64,000 bases of DNA. Source: Norana najaformis (lineage: Eukaryota; Annelida; Clitellata; Crassiclitellata; Hormogastridae). The translations under genes and the position numbers were made by a program. The stretch lies in the NCBI GenBank assembly GCA_964023275.1, contig OZ029922.1, forward strand, positions 3,161,034-3,225,033, in the 5' to 3' direction. The first letter of the stretch is position 1. The number at the start of each line of letters is the position of its first letter. Shown here one piece after another: positions 57,157 to 64,000 of the stretch. The notes under the pieces were generated by a model that saw only the letters and a program-made list of their open reading frames with translations, made no database searches and was not told the origin of the DNA.

Positions 57157-58315
57157 GGAGTCTTTGACTGGTTTTCGATTAGAAGTGTTTCTTCTGTTTT
57201 GGTGTTTCCAGATTTTTGACTTTTCTTTTGTAAATACGTTAAATATGATCTGTCCTTTGGTGTTATTTTTATGATTAATTTATTATTTCTCTACCCAAGG
57301 GATCAAATCCAAAGGGAAAGAAAAGATTTCTGATTATTGTGTTGTTTTTGTGGGCAGTTGTTGTGCGTCTAGATGCTGGAGACCCCAGAGACCGTTAGAT
57401 GGATACAAAGGCAGAAAAAGATATGATTTAATACTCGACAGGCATAGGAGACTAATTTAGTTTAGTTGGTATGTATGTATATATCTGAATGCTTATAAAG
57501 CACCTTTTAGGAACATTACCTGAAACACGGCCACCTAACAGATGTAAAAAGGTGCAACTTAAGCTGAGAATGTTTCTTAGGCTATTTTAACCGGTATTCG
57601 TTTTTGTTTATTATATATTGGCACTGATTTGTTGAAGCAGAAATTATAATTTGTCTGTGCAAATGAGGTAAAATCCTAATTTGCATTTTATTAATTATTG
57701 TTATTATTTGCACCAAGATAGTTACGTGTTACATTTGCACCAAGAAAGTTGAAGTTGCCACATCTAGCATTGAGACCAAAGCATATAAAATAAGCAGCGT
57801 CTTCTTCTGGAAAGTATGATTTTTCTGGATGACATCTTGTCTTTGTCTGGGTTCATTCACAGTTGCTGGTCCCTTGATCTGGAACTCTGTCCTCATCATT
57901 CTCACACTCTAATCATTCTTAACAGTTTTGAGGCTGTTGATGACAAAAGTCGACATTAGGGGTAATATTCATCCTACAGCCCTGATTAAAAAAAAATTAT
58001 TTAGCCTCGAAAGTATTACTCCATAGCAGTCACACTCTCACGGAGACTGTTTTGCTCTGAACTGAAAACTTGCCTCTTCCAGTTTAGTTATGGTTCTTAA
58101 CGTTTTCTGTTGCCTGGCTCTTATGTAAACTTCAGACGTGTAAGGAGGGCATTATAAAATTACATTGTATTGTATTGTAAACAGTTCGTTAAGATTTTTG
58201 TGTTGTTTTGTGGAGGGATATTGTTATCTGGTCGTTTTAAGCATAGAGCACAAGGTAGAACTTGCAGCGTCTGGTTGAGTTGTGCACCGATGAACAAAGT
58301 GCCGTTGTCTTGCAG
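57157..58315. other. inter-exon region with LINE 3' remnant
   Basis: A retroposon tail at 57,465-57,520 (TATATCTGAATGCTTATAAA), and a LINE ORF2 end at about 57,865-58,170 on the plus strand (readable FCSELKTCLFQFSYG), with a TTGTA-repeat tail. Confidence 0.55.
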
Positions 58316-58624
58316 AGCCGGCGCAGCTGGAGAGCAGGGTCGCACACAGCTGCGCACAAATTGTTCAAGTGTCCCGAGTGTGACAAGACTTTTCGGTGGA
58401 GTTCAGGCCTTTGGAAGCACCACAACATGATCCACAGACGACGGTTTCCCTACACGTGTGCGCTCTGCGGCCACGGCGTCGAACTGTCGCACCAGCTGCG
58501 TAGCCACATGGCTTCCAAGCACAATATGCCGAAAGATTTCAAATGCCACGTCTGCCAGCGCGAGTTCTGCCATAAGATCGTCTTCAAGGACCACATGCTC
58601 GTACACCACTCGATGAGCGTTTAA
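58316..58624 (+). CDS. alternative terminal zinc-finger exon 9 (3 C2H2)
   Basis: Acceptor GCCGTTGTCTTGCAG, phase 0, beginning SRRSWRAGSHTAAHK; 102 residues to TAA. Fingers CPECDKTFRWSSGL...H-x4-H, CALCGHGVELS...H-x3-H and CHVCQREFC...H-x3-H, with KHNMPKDF. Nearly identical to exon 8 in fingers 2 and 3, but higher in GC at third positions. AATAAA is at 58,727, 100 bp after the stop, so a compact terminal exon. Confidence 0.88.
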   Translation, partial: SRRSWRAGSHTAAHKLFKCPECDKTFRWSSGLWKHHNMIHRRRFPYTCALCGHGVELSHQLRSHMASKHNMPKDFKCHVCQREFCHKIVFKDHMLVHHSMSV

Positions 58625-58784
58625 GCGCTGGATGCAAAGCTCCTATGAAATCGGACGCTTGGTTTAGACGAATAATGTATTAACTTGAGTTGTGTTTGGC
58701 TTTTGTTCGCATCTTGTCACTGATGAAATAAACTGTCACTGAGAGTGTTTACATAGCATTTGGGTGTGTGAATAGGGTATTTGG

Positions 58785-59110
58785 GAGTGGAAGAGTGATG
58801 ATAAAGCTGAGAGTTAATGGTATTGGGTATGCGAGGGAGTGAAAAAGGATGAGACAGTAATCATGAGAGCATTTGTGTGTGAGAGGAAGGCAGAGAAGAA
58901 GTAAGAGTTTGGTTATGAAATGGAAATGAGACAGGAATAGAGTCACAGATAGTGATGGAGAGAGGCAGACAGACATCGAGAATGAAGTAAGAGTGTGTGT
59001 ATGTGAGAGACAAGGAGAGAAAGAGTGAGAGTCAGAGAGGAAAATAGAGTGAGAGAGACATACAGAGACATTGAGGCAGAGAGAGAGGCACTGTGAATGA
59101 GAGAGTCGAT
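58785..59110. repeat. polypurine GA-rich tract
   Basis: About 320 bp strongly enriched in GAGA on the plus strand, ending about 90 bp before the exon 10 acceptor. The long minus-strand Ser/Leu/His ORF across it is a product of the repeat. Confidence 0.85.
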
Positions 59111-59200
59111 AAGTCTGTTTAGGTGTGAAGGAACCAGTGAGTGGGTGCGTTGCTGTGATTGGGTCGAGTCTGAGACATGATCTCTTGTGCTGTGTTACAG

Positions 59201-59593
59201 AATCCACCAGCGCAGTTGTTGGGTGCCAGAGAGGACGAGTGCAAGGAATGTGGACTGCGCTTCGCAAACCCCGTCGCCCTCCAGGCGCACGTGATGCTTG
59301 ATCTCCACAAACAGCCGGGTTTCGTTTGCACCACGTGTGGCAAGGTCTTTGACCGTCAGAGAGGGCTGCGAGGTCACATGTCAAGCAAGCACGACGCCCC
59401 CAAAGACTTTGCTTGCCGGTTCTGCACAAAGGGCTTCAGCTATAAGAGGGGCCTGAAGAAGCACTTGTCTACGGCGCATAAGCGAAACTACGAATTCATG
59501 TGCTCAGTCTGCGGTTTTGGTGTGAACAGCGTGCAACAGTTTCGGGACCACATGGCAGAGCAACATGATGTTCGACGCAAGCCTTTGGTCTAG
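59201..59593 (+). CDS. alternative terminal zinc-finger exon 10 (4 C2H2)
   Basis: Acceptor GTGCTGTGTTACAG, phase 0, beginning NPPAQLLGAREDE; 130 residues to TAG. It has four fingers rather than three: CKECGLRFA...H-x4-H, CTTCGKVFD...H-x3-H, CRFCTKGFS...H-x4-H and CSVCGFGVN...H-x3-H, with KHDAPKDF before the third. The extra fourth finger repeats the middle-finger type (CGFGV), suggesting internal duplication. It is the most GC-rich exon. ATTAAA is at 59,696. Confidence 0.87.
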   Translation, partial: NPPAQLLGAREDECKECGLRFANPVALQAHVMLDLHKQPGFVCTTCGKVFDRQRGLRGHMSSKHDAPKDFACRFCTKGFSYKRGLKKHLSTAHKRNYEFMCSVCGFGVNSVQQFRDHMAEQHDVRRKPLV

Positions 59594-59611
59594 TTTAGAT
59601 GGCAGACCTTG

Positions 59612-59802
59612 TCAGACTTAAAATAAGTATGCCAGTATAGTTCGCTGGACCACATGCCATCGTGATATGTTGTTCCTCACGCGCCTTTGGATTAGATTAA
59701 ATGACTGGTCAAAATATTATGGACTAAAAGTAAGTATGCCAGTATAGTTTACATGAAGGACCATATGCCATTGTGACACAGTGTTCCTCACAAGCCTTGT
59801 AC
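59612..59802. repeat. imperfect direct repeat of about 80 bp after exon 10
   Basis: Copies at 59,614-59,690 and 59,720-59,801 share 'TAAGTATGCCAGTATAGTT', 'ACCA(C/T)ATGCCAT' and 'TGTTCCTCAC'. They lie in the presumed 3' UTR or flank. Confidence 0.8.
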
Positions 59803-59829
59803 CAGGAAAGTGCTGGCTCTTGGGCAGTC

Positions 59830-60095
59830 TCATTAGCTGGTGCAAAGCTTTGAAATTCCCTGCCTAGTTTGTTCTGTCAATTCTTTGATGCCATACTGAT
59901 CCATTCTACTAAACACTCGTCTCTTTCAACTTGCTAACCCACCGTAGCCTGGCTTCTGTTTTCTCTGACCCATTGGAATATGACCCGGCTTCTCTAATGG
60001 GTTATGATTTTTGATTGTGATATCACTTAAAGCGACCGTAAACGTATGCCTTGGCATTATGATAATGGCACTATAGAAGTGTTTAGATTAGAAAT
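59830..60095 (+). mobile_element. LINE 3' end fragment
   Basis: Readable NTRLFQLANPP (RT ORF end), then 'AAAGCGACCGTAAACGTATG', 'GCATTATGATAATGGCACTA' and a TTAGATTAG end, the plus-orientation counterpart of the TATAGCGCC tails. Confidence 0.7.
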
Positions 60096-60334
60096 CTATG
60101 GTTATCTCTTGGCAGAAGGTGAGACCTAGTGAAAAAGTGGGAGGTTTACTACCATTTAGCCTACCAACGTTAAGAACATGATTAGATAGCATGAATATGA
60201 CATAATTTGGAGCTCAGTTACACTTTGGAATTCATGTGCAGCTTCATGATGTACATGATTTGCATACTTGAGATCTTGACATCATTTTCTAATACCATTT
60301 GCATATTCATTTTGAATTCTCACGGCATAGTGTT

Positions 60335-60562
60335 TGCCTACAGCCACTTTGATGATGATGAGTTTTCTGCCCGAAGGCAAGTCCATTGGCTTTATGCCAC
60401 CCGGGGATGAGATGAGTGAGGTGGTTTCCTGTTGCCTTCCTCACAGACAACTATGGGTGAGCAACTTGTCCAAGGTCGCTACGCGGTGGCGTGAGGTAGA
60501 TTCGAACCCGCGACCCTCCGGTTACGAGGCATCGAACATACCATTACACCACCACGTCCCAC
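60335..60562 (-). mobile_element. tRNA-derived SINE (second family)
   Basis: On the minus strand the head reads GGGACGTGGTGGTGTAATGG, with box B 'GCGGGTTCGAATCTACC', a body with 'CGGGTGGCATAAAGCCAATG' and an (ATC)n end. The T-stem pairing is broken, so it is not a functional tRNA-Thr gene despite a CGT anticodon-like triplet. Confidence 0.7.
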
Positions 60563-60564
60563 TT

Positions 60565-62308
60565 TATGTGTAGCTTATGTTGCGCTTTGTGCAAATTACA
60601 CTGTAGTTTCTTATGGGGATGTTTCTTTTAGGATGTTTATGCTGAGTGGGATGACATGTGAGCAGTTACGGTGCTGCAGCTCATCATAATGATCTTGTTT
60701 CTTTTTTCTGTATGAGCAAAGTAACACAGAACTTGGTTTATACTGGAGGCAACAACTTGATGCTATTGTTTGATGGTGGTTTGTCTTGTTGAATAGGAAA
60801 TACTAATGGGAGTTTACATAAAAGTAATTTTTTGATAAAATAATTTCTTATTGTGTGCAAAAACAAGTCTTTTTGTGGAGGGATATTATGTCTGGTCTGA
60901 GTAAACTCTTGATGCAAGAATTTAAATGCAAGTTAACATGTACCTTAGATCATTGTGTATGTGATAACAATGTGCAGTCGTAAAAATATCTGGTGTGGAC
61001 TTTTAGCATGCGATACTCAAATGCATTTTTCCGCTGTTTACATTACCTTATTTTGGGAACCTACCCTTTCTATAAGTTTGATTACACTTCTGTATTTTTT
61101 CAGCTATTTGCAGGTTTTACCATTGTTAGTGCTGCTGCTCACCATGTACTATGTTGACTTCTTTGCTTGATTTCCAAGGCGGACGTTGGTTTCAGTCAGA
61201 TTTTACATTGTTCAAGTTTTCCTTGTGAGCTGCAAGCTATTTTTCACTTGCCAGTCCATCAGTTTAGCTGGCTAGCTATTTCATTTTCGTTGCATTTTAT
61301 GGCTGTTTTTTTTCAAGTTGAAATTGTCTAGCCCTGACAGTACATTTTTGTTCCTTGGATGGTGCGTATGGCGCAGTTCGTGTTCTGTTGTGTTGCAAAT
61401 ATTCAATTATTTGGATTTTGTGATAATAAATGTTAGAACTGGGATGCTGGATTTAATCTTAAATGCACACTGTAAATGCCAAATAATAATAATAAGATTA
61501 GATCACAGTGCGAAGCCTGTTATTAGATAACCATATCACATGCTTCAGTTGGATTTAAAACTATTATAGGGATTTCAGATATTGTTCTTATCATTTTGGT
61601 ATTCTGAGCAGTGTATTATTTTTCATCAACCATTTTCAGATGCTGCTGACGGCTGATTTTGCTACTATTAAAAGTTGTTGTGAAATCTTTTATAAGTCCA
61701 GAGGGATCGCAGGTACCTCAGGGAAAAATTTTAAAAAAGATACTACCTTGGGCAAAAAATAATATTATGAATTCATTTATCATCTGAAAGACTTGGCTCA
61801 TTTGTTCAAAAATGAATTTAATCATTGATTTAAGAAAATGAGTCTAAGCAGCTTGTGAATTGCTTAAATAAAATTGGACAATTTACTGAGCATTAGGATA
61901 TGCAGATTTTTCCAGACTGTTTATGAAAATGAAGTCACTAATACTAACACCAATGACTAGCTCTAGGAGCCGGTGTTCCTCTTGCTGGCTTTTAAGTTAT
62001 AGTATTGTTTGAAACTTATGTCATTTGCAAGAAAGGAGTCATTATCTTTGCAGAATTGGTTTCGTAGCAGCTGATGACAGAGGCAGCTGAGCATAATGAG
62101 CAACAGTCTTTTGGAATTGAGGTGTACTTGGTGGAGATCAGTCCTAGTAACTAAAACAATAGACTGAAGTGATGGAGGAAAGAACTGAAAGACAGGATGA
62201 AATTAGTAGTTGAAGAGAAAGATTCAGACAGATAGTTGAAGCATAGTATGAAGTAGTTTCAGAAACAACCAAAATAGCTAAGACTGTTTTTCTGGCGATC
62301 TCTTACAG
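60565..62308. other. inter-exon region, nothing recognised
   Basis: AT-rich, no finger exon, no clear retroposon. Confidence 0.45.
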
Positions 62309-62626
62309 AGTGTGTCTTACAATGAGCGAAGAGGAGGAGGAGGCAACAGAGGCCAGTCAGCATTCCTATGGCATCGAGCACATCAGCGTGGGTTATTCTG
62401 TCGCCTTTGTGGCAAGGTCCTCAGAGACGAGCCAGCTCTTCGCGGACACTTGTCAGCAAAACATGCGTTTCCGCGAGAATACAAATGCACGCTGTGCCAG
62501 AAGGAGTTCTGCTACAAGAGTGTCTATCAGAGACACCTAAGGCTTAACCACCACCAGACAAATGTTTTGACTTGTGCAGACAACCAATTCCCGCTGAGCG
62601 ATAGCTGCTTTGAACAATCACAGTGA
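62309..62626 (+). CDS. alternative terminal zinc-finger exon 11 (2 C2H2)
   Basis: Acceptor GGCGATCTCTTACAG, phase 0, beginning SVSYNERRGGGGNRG; 105 residues to TGA. Two fingers: CRLCGKVLR...H-x3-H and CTLCQKEFC...H-x4-H, with KHAFPREY between. A 30-residue tail (TCADNQFPLSDSCFEQSQ) follows the fingers, unlike most other exons. The N-terminal finger is lost. ATTAAA is at 62,892. Another frame over the same bases is open but gives no fingers. Confidence 0.86.
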   Translation, partial: SVSYNERRGGGGNRGQSAFLWHRAHQRGLFCRLCGKVLRDEPALRGHLSAKHAFPREYKCTLCQKEFCYKSVYQRHLRLNHHQTNVLTCADNQFPLSDSCFEQSQ

Positions 62627-62971
62627 AAGGAACTCACAAATGATACAGAAATCTTGCATAAATTGATCAAGAAATCACATGCAGAGTGATGAAGAATTCT
62701 GCACAAAATGGTGTTAAATTATGCAGAAGTCTTACATTAAGTGATACCAAATCAGACAAAACTTGATAAAGAATTGACGTGCAAATGTGATAATGAAATT
62801 CATTAGTGACGTGATAAATTGCTGTGTGAAATGATAGAGAATCTGTTTGCAAAGTTACAGGGCTGGTTATACAATATGATATACTTTGCCAATTAAATAG
62901 TTTTGTTGGAATACTTGTGTAGTATGTTTGTATACCATACCTGACAAGGTACCGGTAGATACATGGAGGGT

Positions 62972-63140
62972 TTAAGGGTGCATGATAGTCTATTGGTTAG
63001 CATGCAGGATTGGCAACCCAAGGTTGGGGTTCAAATCCGGCCAGGGTGGAAATTTGTTTAAAGATTTCAGCTCCGCTTTCACCCTCTAACGAACTCAGGT
63101 ATAATGTGTACATTAACTAACACAGATTGTAAAACTGATC
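62972..63140 (+). mobile_element. tRNA-derived SINE
   Basis: Box A 'GATAGTCTATTGGTTAGCAT', box B 'GGGGTTCAAATCCGG', body 'GAACTCAGGTATAATGTGTA'; same family as 11,884. Confidence 0.75.
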
Positions 63141-63534
63141 AGCAATTTAGCCAATGGCAATAGAGCTAAATGAACTAATGTATGTTGACATGAAGAACTG
63201 TTTTCATTTGTTAGATGGGTTTTACATGTGTGAGAGAGCCAGCCAGTGGTATCTTTCCAGCCATTTGAGTGGTGTCTTCGAAAGGTTCTTAGAAGATGCT
63301 CTAGAAATATTTACGTTTATTCAGATGTGAAATGGGATTCGGATGGGATTCGGCTGTTTTTCTCACAGTGCATTCTGGAACATACTGTCGTGCACCCTGA
63401 GATGTCATCTTCTCCTCTCTCTCTGCCTCTGCTTTGCCAGTGGTTGAAGGCCATTCTTTCTCGGGTGGTTGCCAGGTTTGGAGCGCCTCTGATGAGCTTT
63501 CTGGAGGAGGTGTTTACAAATGTGCACTCACAAG

Positions 63535-63880
63535 TACACAAATCTCTTACAGGGTTTTGGGTATCAAGTGAACTTGGATACATTAATACATACATTATTT
63601 AGATGTAAAAACTCAGATGCAGCTGTTTCTTTCCCACAATTTGTTACAGGGTTTTGGGAATCAAGTGAACTTAAGGTTCGTCAGTTCTTACAGTTATTGG
63701 GGTGTAACAGCTGGGATCTGACTGTTGCATTCTCACACTGTCTTGCAGAGTTTTGCATATTAGATATGCAAAGTTTTGCATATCTAGTGAACTAGGTACA
63801 TAAACACGTACATTTTTTCGGATGTAACATCTGGGATCTGACTGTGTCTTTCTCGCAATGTCTTACAGAGTTTTGGGTAT
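63535..63880 (+). repeat. tandemly duplicated 3' splice-site cassettes
   Basis: Four successive copies of a pyrimidine tract + AG + (A/G)GTTTTGG-like exon start, with AG at 63,552, 63,649, 63,748 and 63,868 (spacings 97, 99, 120). Copies 1, 2 and 4 also share 'ATCAAGTGAACTT'-type sequence. Only the last leads into the readable finger exon 12. Confidence 0.75.
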
Positions 63881-64000
63881 CGAGTGAACGTTGGAGGATT
63901 TAGAGACGAAGGAGGCAGAGAAGGTGGAAGTGGTGAGATGATGCAGTCCATGGAAGCAACCAGCTTACAGCGTCACTTGCCTAGCGTCTGCACGATCTGT
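63869..64000 (+). CDS. alternative terminal zinc-finger exon 12, cut by window end
   Basis: Acceptor TCGCAATGTCTTACAG, phase 0, beginning SFGYRVNVGGFRDEGGREGG, then SGEMMQSMEATSLQRHLPSV and CTIC, where the window stops. The closing Cys-x2-Cys is where the middle-type finger starts in other exons, so fingers very probably follow. The pre-finger part is Gly-rich as in exon 11. The stop and poly(A) site are outside the window, and further exons may follow. Confidence 0.72.

Noticed and set aside
58749-59429. 226-codon minus-strand ORF rich in Ser, Leu, His and Cys
   Set aside because: It is the complement of the GA-rich tract plus the antisense of finger exon 10; low complexity, no domain.
60487-60562. 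Functional tRNA-Thr gene on the minus strand
   Set aside because: T stem does not pair, and a retroposon body with (ATC)n end follows.

Overview
This is eukaryotic nuclear DNA from an animal, AT-rich, with spliceosomal introns and many decayed retroposons. It carries a conserved Eph receptor, an RNFT E3 ligase and a MIF/D-DT-family tautomerase, with tRNA-derived SINEs and CR1/L2-type LINEs. A marine invertebrate, perhaps a lophotrochozoan such as a mollusc, is my best guess; this is inference and cannot be settled from the window.

Layout. (1) 1-14,993, plus strand: the 3' half of an Eph receptor tyrosine kinase gene (end of FN3, TM, juxtamembrane, kinase, SAM, stop), ten exons in one frame; the first 3.1 kb is taken to be intron. 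(2) 15.0-22.7 kb: intergenic, with LINE tails, tRNA-SINEs and minisatellites. (3) 22,765-28,431, minus strand: a complete-looking nine-exon RNFT1/2-type RING-transmembrane E3 ligase. (4) 28.4-32.2 kb: LINE debris. (5) 32,208-33,831, minus strand: a three-exon MIF/D-DT-family tautomerase with a basic, mitochondrial-style N-terminal extension that makes the usual catalytic Pro1 internal. (6) About 34,750-36,900, minus strand: a 5'-truncated, frameshifted CR1/L2-like LINE. (7) 38,347 to the end of the window, plus strand: one large locus.

The large locus is the most interesting part. One shared exon (38,347-39,363: an unrecognised conserved N-terminal domain, two basic NLS-like patches, an acidic SUMO-like motif) ends in phase 0. 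It is followed by at least twelve plus-strand C2H2 zinc-finger exons over 19 kb. Every one starts at a good 3' splice site in phase 0. The eleven complete ones each end in their own stop, and most are followed by AATAAA or ATTAAA. This is the architecture of mutually exclusive alternative 3'-terminal exons known from Drosophila lola and mod(mdg4): one shared N-terminus joined to many interchangeable DNA-binding tails. Here, however, the shared exon is not a recognisable BTB domain. The finger exons are clearly paralogous (shared HNMPK-type linker before the last finger), one lacks any ATG and is easy to miss, several share intronic sequence just before the acceptor, and the last is preceded by tandemly duplicated acceptor cassettes. 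A MULE-like DNA transposon carrying a FLYWCH zinc finger sits inside the first large intron.

Exon boundaries come from reading splice consensus and frame continuity by eye. No RNA evidence or database search was available.
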